This document shows, piece by piece, positions 16,284 to 24,909 of a stretch of 64,000 bases of DNA. The notes under the pieces are model-generated. The model was not told where the DNA came from. It searched no databases and worked only from the letters and a program-made list of their open reading frames with translations. How positions within the stretch are numbered: position 1 is the stretch's first letter; the number at the start of each line of letters is the position of its first letter. The translations under genes and the position numbers were made by a program. Source of the stretch: NCEH01 sp043195095 (GTDB taxonomy: Bacteria; Pseudomonadota; Alphaproteobacteria; Rhizobiales; Xanthobacteraceae); NCBI RefSeq assembly GCF_043195095.1, contig NZ_JBAFWN010000001.1. One strand, 5' to 3'.

Positions 16284-18182
16284 ATGCCTCCCTCCAACAA
16301 GACCGTGAAGACCGCCCCCAAGGAAGCGCCCGCCGAACCCTTCAAGCGCGCGGTGACCGGCTGCTTCAAGGCGATTGCCGGGGTGAGCGAATTCGACGTG
16401 AGCTTCGCCAACGAGCGCCCGTCGCTGAGCCCCGACCGCGTGCGCCTGCCCGAGCCGCCGCGCCGCTTCTCCGCCCAGGATGCCGCCGTGGTGCGTGGCC
16501 AGGCGGATTCCCTCGCTTTGCGCCTCGCCTGTCACGACCAGGGGGTCCATCGCAAGATGCTGCCCACCGGCGATACCGCCCGCGCCGTGTTCGAGGCGGT
16601 GGAGCAGGCGCGCGTCGAGGCGCTGGGCGGCAATCGCATGACCGGCGTCCAGCGCAACATCAATGCCATGCTGAACGACCGCTATCATCGCGGCCCCTAT
16701 GCCGACATCACCGAGCGCGCCGACGCGCCGATCGAGGACGCGGTCGCGCTGATGGTGCGCGAGCGCCTCACCGGCCAGGCCCCGCCGCCCGCCGCCCGCA
16801 AGATCGTCGATCTCTGGCGCGACTATATCGAGAGCCGCGCGGAGGGCGACCTCGCCCGCTTCGCCGAGAGCATCGAGGACCAGAAGAAGTTCGGCGAGAT
16901 CACGCGCGAACTGCTCTCCTCGCTGGAAATGGGCGAGGAAAGCGGGCTGGAGAGCGACAAGGAGAGCGAGGAGGACGACAATCCCGCCGGCCGCGAGGAA
17001 CAGGGCGGCGAGGAGGGCGATGCCCGCGAGGACGACAGCCAGCAGGGCGCGACCGAGGTGGAAGCCGAACTGGCGCAGGAGGAATTGCCCGACAGCGCCG
17101 TGGAGAGCGAGGCCGGCCCGCCGGCTGAAAGCCCCGACGACGGCGACATGGGCGACAGCGAGGAGGCCGCCGAGCCCTGGCAGCCCCGCACGCCCCAGGG
17201 GGCCGACACCAAGGGCCCGGAATATCACGCCTACACCACCAAGTTCGACGAGGAGGTGCACGCCGAGGAATTGTGCGACACCGAGGAGCTGACGCGCCTG
17301 CGCTCCTATCTGGACAAGCAATTGAGCAATCTCCAGGGCGTCGTCTCGCGTCTCGCGAACCGCCTGCAACGCCGCCTGCTGGCGCAGCAGAACCGCGCCT
17401 GGGAGTTCGACCTGGAGGAAGGCATCCTCGATCCCGCGCGGCTGTCCCGCGTGGTGACCGATCCCGGCGCCGCGCTCTCCTTCAAGCGCGAGCGCGACAC
17501 CGAGTTCCGCGACACGGTGGTGACGCTGCTGATCGACAATTCCGGCTCCATGCGCGGGCGCCCCATCACGGTGGCCGCCACCTGCGCGGATATCCTCGCC
17601 CGTACGCTGGAGCGCTGCGGCGTGAAGGTGGAGGTGCTCGGCTTCACCACCCGCGCCTGGAAGGGCGGGCAATCGCGCGAAGCCTGGCTCGCCGGCGGCA
17701 AGCCCGCCAATCCCGGCCGCCTCAACGACCTGCGCCACATCGTCTACAAGTCCGCCGACGCGCCCTGGCGCCGGGCGCGGCGCAATCTCGGGCTGATGAT
17801 GCGCGAGGGCCTGCTGAAGGAGAATATCGACGGCGAGGCGCTCGATTGGGCGCACCAGCGCCTGCTCGGCCGCCCCGAGGCGCGCAAGATCCTGATGATG
17901 ATCTCCGACGGCGCGCCGGTGGATGATTCCACCCTCTCGGTGAATGCCGGCAATTATCTGGAGCGCCATCTGCGCCACATCATCTGGCAGGTGGAGAACC
18001 GCTCGCCGGTGGAGCTGATCGCCATCGGCATCGGCCATGACGTGACGCGCTATTACAAGCGCGCCGTCACCATCGTGGACGCCGAGGAGCTGGGCGGCGT
18101 GATGACGGAGAAGCTGGCGGAGCTGTTCTCCGAAACCCCGCCGGCACCCGCCAAGACCAGCGGGCGCAAGCGGCTGCATTGA
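16284..18182 (+). CDS. cobT: Aerobic cobaltochelatase subunit CobT
   Basis: 632 residues. The N-terminal helical region contains HRKMLPTGDTARAVFEAVEQ. Residues about 215-300 are a long acidic linker (runs of E and D). The C-terminal von Willebrand A domain has the MIDAS motif LLIDNSGSMRGRPI near residue 415 and ends TSGRKRLH. This matches CobT, the partner of CobS in the cobalt chelatase AAA+ complex. It forms an operon with cobS. Confidence 0.96.
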   Translation: MPPSNKTVKTAPKEAPAEPFKRAVTGCFKAIAGVSEFDVSFANERPSLSPDRVRLPEPPRRFSAQDAAVVRGQADSLALRLACHDQGVHRKMLPTGDTARAVFEAVEQARVEALGGNRMTGVQRNINAMLNDRYHRGPYADITERADAPIEDAVALMVRERLTGQAPPPAARKIVDLWRDYIESRAEGDLARFAESIEDQKKFGEITRELLSSLEMGEESGLESDKESEEDDNPAGREEQGGEEGDAREDDSQQGATEVEAELAQEELPDSAVESEAGPPAESPDDGDMGDSEEAAEPWQPRTPQGADTKGPEYHAYTTKFDEEVHAEELCDTEELTRLRSYLDKQLSNLQGVVSRLANRLQRRLLAQQNRAWEFDLEEGILDPARLSRVVTDPGAALSFKRERDTEFRDTVVTLLIDNSGSMRGRPITVAATCADILARTLERCGVKVEVLGFTTRAWKGGQSREAWLAGGKPANPGRLNDLRHIVYKSADAPWRRARRNLGLMMREGLLKENIDGEALDWAHQRLLGRPEARKILMMISDGAPVDDSTLSVNAGNYLERHLRHIIWQVENRSPVELIAIGIGHDVTRYYKRAVTIVDAEELGGVMTEKLAELFSETPPAPAKTSGRKRLH

Positions 18183-18201
18183 TCCGCGGGGAAGCGGGGG
18201 A

Positions 18202-19257
18202 ATGGCTGTCATGAACCCTGATCGCGCGGCGGGGCGCGTACGGCGCACCGGCCTGTTCGCCGTCCTGGCCCTCGCCGCCGGCGCGGCGTTCGGGCTTGCG
18301 GGCCATGCGTTTTCCAAGCCCGCCAGCCTGCCGGTGGAGCCGGTGGCGATCGAGGTGCAGGCCACGCCCCTCGCGACCTTCCATCCGCGCAAGGACGACA
18401 CGCGCTTCGGCGCCCTGATCTATCGCGGCGGCCTGCGGCTCACCTCTCCCTTTCCCGGATTCGGCGGCATATCGGCGTTCCGCCTCGATGCCGACGGCGC
18501 GCATTTCCTCGCCGTCACCGATGCCGGCGTGTTCCTGCGCGGGCGGCTCGTCACCGAGGGCGACCGGCCGACCGGCCTTGCCGACGTGACGGCGGCGGCC
18601 ATGCTGGACCAGACCGGCGCGCCGCTCGCCGACACCAAGCGAGGCGATGCGGAATCCCTCGCCATCGGCCCGCAGACTGTCTTCGTCGGCCTGGAGGACG
18701 TGAACGAGATCTGGTCCTTCCCCGGCCTCGACCCGCTGGGGAAGAAGGGCAAGCCGATCCCGGTGCCGCCGGGGGTGAAGGCGCTGCGCGACAATCTCGG
18801 GCTCGAGAGCCTCGTCTATGTGCCCTCCGGCCCGCTCGCCGGCGCGCTGCTGGGCATCGGCGAAGTCGGCGTGACCAATGCCGCCGATCTGCCGGGCTTC
18901 ATCATCGGCGGGCCGAAGCCGGGCACCTTTACGATCCCAAAAAGCGGCGTGTTCAGCGCCACCGATGCGGCGCTGGGGCCGGACGGCGAACTGTTCCTGC
19001 TGGAGCGCCATTATGCGGTGACCACGGGCGTTTCCATGCAGATCCGCCGCTTCCAGCTGAAGGATGTGGCGCCCGGCGCGGTGCTGAAGGGCGACATCCT
19101 GTTCACCGCCGACATGGGCTATGAGATCGACAATATGGAGGGCCTCGCGGTCACCGTGAACGCGGCCGGCGAGACCTTGCTGACCCTCGTCTCCGACGAC
19201 AATTTCAGCCCGATCCAGCGCACCATCCTGCTGCGCTTCGCGCTGGCGAAGGACTGA
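18202..19257 (+). CDS. Secreted esterase-like / phytase-like protein (PF13449-type)
   Basis: 351 residues. A signal sequence (LFAVLALAAGAAFGLAGHAFS) is followed by a beta-propeller-like domain with GGLRLTSPFPGFGGISAFRL, FLAVTDAGVFLRGRLV, ESLAIGPQTVFVGLED and YEIDNMEGLAVTVN, the hallmarks of the esterase-like activity of phytase family. It is probably periplasmic. The substrate is unknown. It starts 19 bp after cobT and may be co-transcribed, although no role in B12 synthesis is known. Confidence 0.88.
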   Translation: MAVMNPDRAAGRVRRTGLFAVLALAAGAAFGLAGHAFSKPASLPVEPVAIEVQATPLATFHPRKDDTRFGALIYRGGLRLTSPFPGFGGISAFRLDADGAHFLAVTDAGVFLRGRLVTEGDRPTGLADVTAAAMLDQTGAPLADTKRGDAESLAIGPQTVFVGLEDVNEIWSFPGLDPLGKKGKPIPVPPGVKALRDNLGLESLVYVPSGPLAGALLGIGEVGVTNAADLPGFIIGGPKPGTFTIPKSGVFSATDAALGPDGELFLLERHYAVTTGVSMQIRRFQLKDVAPGAVLKGDILFTADMGYEIDNMEGLAVTVNAAGETLLTLVSDDNFSPIQRTILLRFALAKD

Positions 19258-19336
19258 GGTCGGGAGGGCCTGCGGCACGGCTGAGGCGATCAGCGCCCGA
19301 GAATCGGTCTTGGCTTGACGCTTTTCAGGTGAGAAA

Positions 19337-19447
19337 CGTCATGCACGGGCTCGTCCCGTGCATCCACGCGGCACCGCTGGCACCGGCTCTTCAAGGCCTG
19401 CACGTTCGGCACGGCGTGGATGGCCGGGACACACCCGGCCATGACGA
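19337..19447. repeat. Dispersed intergenic double-palindrome repeat, copy R2
   Basis: The left palindrome is ATGCACGGGCTCGTCCCGTG followed by CAT. Then come CCACGCGGCACCGCTGGCAC and CGGCTCTTCAAGGCCTGCAC, and the right palindrome ATGGCCGGGACACACCCGGC followed by CAT. The reverse complement of copy R3 matches it almost base for base. It lies between the phytase-like gene and the convergent ada-like gene, so it may also act as a transcription-ending structure. Confidence 0.85.
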
Positions 19448-19525
19448 CCGGCAAAAGAAAGACAATCGCGCGCAGCCCACGTCAGGCGCCTCGACGCGGC
19501 ACCTCGCCGCTGAATGTCGATCCCC

Positions 19526-20497
19526 CTATCCCATCACCCGCCCGGCTTCCCAGCCCAATATGGCGCGCTTGCGGGTGAGACCCCAATGATAGCCCGTAAG
19601 ATCGCCGTTCTTGCCCAGCACGCGATGGCAGGGCACCACGAAGCTGATGGGATTCTTGCCGACCGCCGCGCCCACCGCCCGCGCCGCCTTCGGGCTGCCC
19701 ACCCGGTCGGCGATGGTGGAATAGGTGGTCGCCCGGCCCATGGGGATGCGCAGCAGGGTTTCCCACACCCGCACCTCGAAATCCGTGCCGATGAAGACGA
19801 TGCGCAGCGGCTGGTCCTCGCGGCAGGCGGCGGGGTCGAATATGCAGCGCACCAAGGGCAAGGTCGCCGCCGGCTCCTCCACGAAGCGCGCATTGGGCCA
19901 GCGGGCCGACATGTCTGCGAAGGCCGAGCGCTCTTCGCCCGCATCGGCGAAGGCGAGCCCGCACAGGCCGCGCGGGGTCGCCATGGCCAGAGCGAGGCCG
20001 AACGGCGAGGGGTGGAAGCCGTAGCGGATCACGAGCCCGGCCCCGCCGGTCTTCCATTCCCCCGGCGACATGGCCTCGTGCACCACGAACAGATCATGCA
20101 GCCGGCCGGGGCCGGACAACCCCAGTTCCAGCGCGGCGTCGAGCACATTGCCGCTCTCCGCCAACACCTGGCGGGCGCGATCCAGCGTGACCGCCTGGAG
20201 AAAGGCCTTGGGCGTGAGGCCGCACCAGCGGCGGAACACATCGGTCAAGGCACGGCTGGTGACGCCGGCGGCGCGGGCGATCTCCTCCACCTCCGGCTGC
20301 TGGCGCATGTGGGTGGTGACATAGGCGACGGCGTGGCGCACCACGTCATAATCGGCGGCGGCGATGTCCAGTTCGTTGGCGGGGGTCAAGGGAGCAAAGC
20401 CAGCCACCGGGGGCAGCGTCAGCGTGGGGGAATCGTGCAGCAGCACGGGCGTGGCTCCTTCTAAGGATCGAGGGGCCATCTCACCAGCTTTTGTCAT
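19526..20497 (-). CDS. Ada-like fusion: AraC-type HTH plus O6-methylguanine-DNA methyltransferase
   Basis: 323 residues. Residues about 55-150 form an AraC helix-turn-helix region (IARAAGVTSRALTDVFRRWC, then LTPKAFLQ). Residues about 160-320 are the alkyltransferase domain with the active-site Cys in FVVPCHRVLGKNGDLTGYHW. The N-terminal metal-binding Cys domain of E. coli Ada (phosphotriester sensor) is missing. It should repair O6-methylguanine; without the N-terminal domain its control by methylation is probably different. Confidence 0.9.
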   Translation of the reverse strand: MTKAGEMAPRSLEGATPVLLHDSPTLTLPPVAGFAPLTPANELDIAAADYDVVRHAVAYVTTHMRQQPEVEEIARAAGVTSRALTDVFRRWCGLTPKAFLQAVTLDRARQVLAESGNVLDAALELGLSGPGRLHDLFVVHEAMSPGEWKTGGAGLVIRYGFHPSPFGLALAMATPRGLCGLAFADAGEERSAFADMSARWPNARFVEEPAATLPLVRCIFDPAACREDQPLRIVFIGTDFEVRVWETLLRIPMGRATTYSTIADRVGSPKAARAVGAAVGKNPISFVVPCHRVLGKNGDLTGYHWGLTRKRAILGWEAGRVMG

Positions 20498-20524
20498 GGG
20501 CGCCCACCCGATTTCCCCGCAGGA

Positions 20525-21046
20525 TCAAAACACGGTGCGGGTCACGCCGCGCTTCACTTCCAGCAAGGCGGCGTTGAGATCATCCGCCAGTTCCCCCTTC
20601 TGCACCGGGCCGAGATGGATGCCCACGGGCGTGTGATGCCCGCGCGAGACCAGCGCCATGTCGATGGTGCCGAACTCCTCCACCTCGCGCCGCCAGAGCC
20701 GGGTGAAAAAGGGGTTCATCTGGAAATCGCGCGCCTTGCCCCGGGCCGGCACGTGGCGCACCTGAATCAGGCTCGGTGTCACACGAATATATTCGCGCGC
20801 CGCCGCGGAACGGAAATTGGCGCGGAAGGCGAAATACACCAGCGCCACGTCGAGCCCAAAGAAGCCGAACACCGGCCAGGCGCCCATGGCCAGGAACAGG
20901 ACGCCGCATGAAAAGCTGATGGAGCCGACGCCCAGCATCAGCAGCAGAAAGCCGCGCTGCGACAGCGAACGGTGCGGCGCCATGGTGGCGGCGAACACCG
21001 TCGGCTCCCCATCGTCGGGGAAAGGCAGGTCATTGGCCTTCGTCAT
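20525..21046 (-). CDS. DUF2244 membrane protein
   Basis: 173 residues from ATG 21046 (MTKANDLPF). It has two adjacent hydrophobic helices at about residues 30-75 (LLLMLGVGSISFSCGVLFL and WPVFGFFGLDVALVYFAF), then a soluble part with ARDFQMNPFFTRLWRREVEE and SRGHHTPVGIHLGP, matching DUF2244. Function is unknown. It diverges from nth with only 21 bp between start codons, the common alphaproteobacterial arrangement. Confidence 0.88.
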   Translation of the reverse strand: MTKANDLPFPDDGEPTVFAATMAPHRSLSQRGFLLLMLGVGSISFSCGVLFLAMGAWPVFGFFGLDVALVYFAFRANFRSAAAREYIRVTPSLIQVRHVPARGKARDFQMNPFFTRLWRREVEEFGTIDMALVSRGHHTPVGIHLGPVQKGELADDLNAALLEVKRGVTRTVF

Positions 21047-21067
21047 GGCTGGGATTATAGGGACAAA

Positions 21068-22051
21068 ATGGCGCGAAAAACCACAACTCCCCCAGCCGGC
21101 TCTCAACTTGCCGCGACCCCCGCCAAGCCGGCCAGGGCCGGCGTCAAGCCCGCGGCACCCGCCAGGATCGCGCCGCCCCCCAAGGCAGCGACACCTCCCA
21201 CGGCAGCGACACCCAAGACGGACGCGAAGGCCAAGACGGACGCGAAGCCCGGGAAGGCCGCGAAGGCCGGGAGGGCCGGGAAGGCCGGCGCCAAGCCCAT
21301 TCTCCCCGCTTCCCCCGCCTTACGCTTGAAGGGCGAAGCGGCGGCGGGCGTCGTTCCCGCGCGCCGCCGCGCGGTCGCCAATGCCGCCGCCGCCGCGCAC
21401 GGGCGCACCCTCGCGCCCTGGAGCGATGCCGAGATCGTCGAGGCCTTCACGCGGTTCGAACTGCGCGATCCCGAGCCCAAGGGCGAACTGGATTATGTCG
21501 ATCCCTTCACCTTGCTGGTGGCGGTGGTGCTTTCCGCCCAGGCCACCGATGTGGGCGTGAACAAGGCCACCAAGGGCCTGTTCGCCGCCGCCCCCACGCC
21601 CGCCGCCATGGTCGCGCTCGGCGAAGAAGGCATTGCCGGGCATATCCGCACGCTTGGCCTGTTTCGCGGCAAGGCCAGGAACGTGGCCGAACTCTCCCGC
21701 CTGCTGCTGGAGCGCCATGGTGGCGCGGTGCCGGTGGATCGCGCGGCGCTCGAAGCTTTGCCCGGCGTCGGCCGTAAGACCGCGAACGTGGTGCTGAACA
21801 TCGCCTTCGGCCTGCCGACCATCGCGGTGGACACGCACCTGTTCCGCGTCGCCAACCGCACCGGCCTTGCGCCCGGCGCCACCCCGCTGGAGGTGGAACT
21901 GGGCCTGGAGGCGCGCATCCCCGACCGCTTCAAGCGCCACGCCCACCATTGGCTGATCCTGCACGGGCGCTACATCTGCAAGGCGCGCCTGCCCGAGTGC
22001 CCGATCTGCCCCATCAATGATCTGTGCCGCTGGCCGGACAAGCCGATCTGA
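21068..22051 (+). CDS. nth: Endonuclease III with long Ala/Pro/Lys-rich N-terminal extension
   Basis: 327 residues. Residues 1-85 are a low-complexity Ala/Pro/Lys extension (AKTDAKPGKAAKAG and similar) not present in E. coli Nth (211 aa). The catalytic domain follows: helix-hairpin-helix LPGVGRKTANVVLN with the catalytic Lys, VDTHLFRVANR with the catalytic Asp, and the 4Fe-4S cysteines C-X6-C-X2-C-X5-C in CKARLPECPICPINDLC. It is a base-excision repair glycosylase/AP lyase for oxidised pyrimidines. The basic tail may aid DNA binding (inference). Confidence 0.95.
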   Translation: MARKTTTPPAGSQLAATPAKPARAGVKPAAPARIAPPPKAATPPTAATPKTDAKAKTDAKPGKAAKAGRAGKAGAKPILPASPALRLKGEAAAGVVPARRRAVANAAAAAHGRTLAPWSDAEIVEAFTRFELRDPEPKGELDYVDPFTLLVAVVLSAQATDVGVNKATKGLFAAAPTPAAMVALGEEGIAGHIRTLGLFRGKARNVAELSRLLLERHGGAVPVDRAALEALPGVGRKTANVVLNIAFGLPTIAVDTHLFRVANRTGLAPGATPLEVELGLEARIPDRFKRHAHHWLILHGRYICKARLPECPICPINDLCRWPDKPI

Positions 22052-22072
22052 ACCGGCCGGCGAGCCGCCTCC

Positions 22073-22879
22073 TCATTCCGCAGGCTTGCCGACAGCGCCG
22101 CGATCCACATGAAGCGCGAACCCGCTCGCTCCGGGGTCTCCCAAGCCGGCACGAAGCTGAAGGCTAGGAATGGCGTAATCCCCGCCATTCTGCTTGCGGT
22201 AGGGAATGGGCGGGGTCGTCGCCAACGTCCGCAGCCGCGCGCGCAGGCGCGCCGCAACGTCCTCGAACCCCGCCGCATCGAGACGATTCACGCGGAAGGC
22301 AACGAACGGCGGAAGCACGTTGAAGCCGGGATAAAACAGAATGCCATGATTGATGGGGAACAGAATATCGTCGATCGGACCATTCACCCCGCGCGCTGAA
22401 TAATGCTCCTCCCAGCCGCCGGTCGTCACGATCAGCATCGCCCGCTTGCCGGCGAAGGTCCCTTGGCCGAACCGGTCTCCCCAATGCGTGTCGCTGTGCT
22501 CTCCCACGCCATAAGCGAAACCATAGGCATAAACCCGGTCAACCCAGCCCTTGAGGATCGCCGGCATGCTGTACCACCAGAGCGGAAACTGAAGGATCAG
22601 CACGTCGGCCCACAGGAGCTTCTCCTGCTCCGCCCGCACGTCGTCCGTCAGGGCGTGCGCGGCGAAGGCTTCGCCGGACGCCGCCGCTGGCTGAAGGCGG
22701 GCATCGGGCGGCAGAAGCGGAAAGTCGGCCCGGTCCACTTCCGCCTTCCACCCCGCAGCATACAGATCGCTGACCTGCACCTCATGGCCTTCAGCGACGA
22801 GTGTGCTGACCGCCACATCGCGGAGCGCTCCGTTCAGCGAACCCGGTTCGGGATGAGCAAAGACGAGCAAAACATTCAT
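22073..22879 (-). CDS. Flavodoxin-fold NAD(P)H:quinone reductase (MdaB/NQO-like)
   Basis: 268 residues. It begins with the family signature MNVLLVFAHPEPGSLNGAL and has LILQFPLWWYSMPAILKGWV near residue 95, DRVYAYGFAYG, and VTTGGWEEHYSARG near 155, all typical of NQO1/MdaB-type FMN or FAD oxidoreductases. It reduces quinones or related electrophiles with two electrons in the cytoplasm. It is divergent from a LysR regulator about 90 bp away, the usual arrangement for a regulated target. Confidence 0.9.
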   Translation of the reverse strand: MNVLLVFAHPEPGSLNGALRDVAVSTLVAEGHEVQVSDLYAAGWKAEVDRADFPLLPPDARLQPAAASGEAFAAHALTDDVRAEQEKLLWADVLILQFPLWWYSMPAILKGWVDRVYAYGFAYGVGEHSDTHWGDRFGQGTFAGKRAMLIVTTGGWEEHYSARGVNGPIDDILFPINHGILFYPGFNVLPPFVAFRVNRLDAAGFEDVAARLRARLRTLATTPPIPYRKQNGGDYAIPSLQLRAGLGDPGASGFALHVDRGAVGKPAE

Positions 22880-22970
22880 GATCAGTGATCCGATGGTGAG
22901 ACGGATTCACATCTAGCTTGAAGACAACCGATCCACTATATGAAGTAAATGGATATGATTGTTCCGTTTA

Positions 22971-23915
22971 ATGGATAAGTCAGGCGTCACGCTCGAACGC
23001 CTGCGCACCTTTGTCCGGGTCGCCGACCGCGGCAGCCTGTCTGCGGTGGCGCGGGAGCTGGGGGTCGGCCAATCCACGATCACCCGGCAATTGCAGGAAC
23101 TGGAGGACGCCGTCGGCGTCCCCCTGCTGAGCCGCACCACACGGCGCGTGACGGTGACGGACGAAGGCAGCCGCTATTACGCCAATGCCCTCCAAATCCT
23201 GCGTCTCGTCGAGCAGGCGGGCGATGAAGCACGCGCCACCCAGGGGGCGGCGGCGGGGACGATCCGGATCTCCTGCACCGCCGGGTTCGGCATTTTGCAC
23301 GTCACCAAGATGATCTTCGCGTTCCAGGACCTCTATCCTCACATCAGCGTCGACCTCGATCTGACTGATGCGCGCATCGATCTTGTCCGCGAAGGCGTCG
23401 ACATCGCGGTGCGCCTCGCCCCGCTCATCGACAGCACTCTGAAATTGCGCGCGCTCGGCGAAAGTCAGCGCATTCTGGTGGCCTCGCCCGCCTATCTGGC
23501 AGAGCATGGCAAACCCGCTTGCCCCCAGGATCTCTCTGCCCATGAGAACATCCGCATGTCGAACGTGATGGGCAGCGAAACCCTCGTTCTTCGGGGCGCG
23601 GACGGCGTGGACCATGCCGTGCCGGTCACGGGGCGGTTTCGGGTGAACCATGGCCTTGCGGTCCGCGAGGCGCTTGTCGCCGGACGCGGCATCGCCGCCG
23701 CCCACCGCTGGTTGATCGACGATCTGCTCGCGGAAGGCCAACTGGAGGCGATCCTGCCCGACTATCGATTGCCCGGTGTCCCGCTGAATATGTTGATCGT
23801 ACCGGAACGCGCGGGAATTGCGCGCGTTCGGCTGCTCATGGATTTCATTGCCGCCCGCATCGCGGCTCTGCCAGGCATCCAGACCTCGGCGATGGGGAGG
23901 ATTGATCGGTCCTAG
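22971..23915 (+). CDS. LysR-family transcriptional regulator next to the quinone reductase
   Basis: 314 residues from ATG 22971; the TTG at 22959 is an alternative. The N-terminal winged HTH reads TLERLRTFVRVADRGSLSAV, then QSTITRQLQELEDAVGVPLL and SRTTRRVTVTDEG. The remainder is the effector-binding domain. It resembles the LysR group that controls a divergently transcribed oxidoreductase, so it is likely to regulate the quinone reductase at 22073-22879. The inducer is unknown. Confidence 0.92.
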   Translation: MDKSGVTLERLRTFVRVADRGSLSAVARELGVGQSTITRQLQELEDAVGVPLLSRTTRRVTVTDEGSRYYANALQILRLVEQAGDEARATQGAAAGTIRISCTAGFGILHVTKMIFAFQDLYPHISVDLDLTDARIDLVREGVDIAVRLAPLIDSTLKLRALGESQRILVASPAYLAEHGKPACPQDLSAHENIRMSNVMGSETLVLRGADGVDHAVPVTGRFRVNHGLAVREALVAGRGIAAAHRWLIDDLLAEGQLEAILPDYRLPGVPLNMLIVPERAGIARVRLLMDFIAARIAALPGIQTSAMGRIDRS

Positions 23916-23992
23916 GACCGATCAACATTCAGCGGCGCGGTGCCGCGTCGCGGCGCCTGACGTCGGGTGCGCGTGACTGTCTTTCTTCCGCT

Positions 23993-24102
23993 CGTCATGG
24001 CCGGGCTCGTCCCGGCCATCCACGCCAGGCCGGACGTGCAAGCCTTGAAGAGCCGGTGCCAGCGGTGCCGCGTGGATGCACGGGACACGCCCGTGCAGGA
24101 CG
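23993..24102. repeat. Dispersed intergenic double-palindrome repeat, copy R3 (inverted relative to R2)
   Basis: It starts ATGGCCGGGCTCGTCCCGGC followed by CAT and ends GGATGCACGGGACACGCCCG followed by TGCA, with a 60-base middle that is the reverse complement of that in R2. R2 and R3 therefore form a roughly 110-bp inverted pair around the 19.4-24.0 kb segment (ada-like, DUF2244, nth, quinone reductase, LysR). Confidence 0.85.
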
Positions 24103-24143
24103 ATCTCTCCTGAACGGCGTCAAGCCATGAATGGAGATCGGTC

Positions 24144-24827
24144 CTAAGCCTCGATCAGGCGGTGGGTCGGCACCGGCTTCAGCCGCTTGTGGAGGTGCAC
24201 CATGAAGGCGGTGCCGAACACCGGCATGATCAGGTTGAGGATCGGCACCATCAGCAGCGGCGTCATCAGCAGGCCGGCGATGAAGATGCTGGTGGCGTTC
24301 GCCTGGCGCAGCGCGCGCGCCTGGGCGGGTGAGGAAAAGCGCATCGCCGCCATCTCGAAATATTCCCGGCTGAGCAGATAGGCATTGGCCAGGAAGAAGG
24401 CGATGAGATTGACGCCCGGCACCAGCAGCAGCAGCAGCGCCAGAATGTTGACCGCCAGCACCAGCACGAAGAAGCGCGCCGAATAATAAAGCGAGGTCGC
24501 GAGCGGCTGGGGCGTGCCCAGCGGATCGTTGGGATAGCTCGCCCGCTCCACCTTCTCCGCCACCTCGTCCACGAACAGGCCGGCCACCAGCGAGGACGCC
24601 GCCGGCACGAGATAGGCAATGCCGAACACGAGGCCGAGGCCGGTGACGATGGCGAGGGTGGTATCCAGCCAGGGATAGGGCAGCTCGGTCAGGTATTCCA
24701 CCGCCGCGAACAGGCCGATCGCCAGAACGGCCAGCACCCCCAGCGCCAGCAGCACCGATCTGAACAGAACGCCGCGCAGGAGCGGCGAGAACACCTGCCC
24801 GAATGCGGTGAAGGCGGCGGCGAACAT
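24144..24827 (-). CDS. EI24 / CysZ-like membrane protein
   Basis: 227 residues with four long hydrophobic segments: FRSVLLALGVLAVLAIGLFA near residue 25, LAIVTGLGLVFGIAYLVPAA near 60, VLVLAVNILALLLLLVPGVN near 120, and IAGLLMTPLLMVPILNLIMP near 190. It also has NAYLLSREYFEMAAMR and a C-terminal FGTAFMVHLHKRL. This is the EI24 domain layout of the CysZ family (sulfate permease-like). No cysteine genes are adjacent, so the transport role is uncertain. Confidence 0.88.
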   Translation of the reverse strand: MFAAAFTAFGQVFSPLLRGVLFRSVLLALGVLAVLAIGLFAAVEYLTELPYPWLDTTLAIVTGLGLVFGIAYLVPAASSLVAGLFVDEVAEKVERASYPNDPLGTPQPLATSLYYSARFFVLVLAVNILALLLLLVPGVNLIAFFLANAYLLSREYFEMAAMRFSSPAQARALRQANATSIFIAGLLMTPLLMVPILNLIMPVFGTAFMVHLHKRLKPVPTHRLIEA

Positions 24828-24909
24828 GAAGGGCCTCGCGGGGGAGAAGGAATGTCCCCCCTCACGTAGGGTGCGCCGCCCCGCGCCTCAAGGGCTTTGC
24901 GCCTACCGA

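Noticed and set aside
16031..17128. Plus-strand 365-residue frame between cobS and cobT
   Set aside because: Overlaps cobT in another frame with an Arg/Gly-rich composition typical of a shadow.
14892..18401. Minus-strand open frame of 1169 residues across cobS and cobT
   Set aside because: The plus-strand CobS and CobT genes carry all family motifs, so the long minus frame is a shadow produced by high GC.
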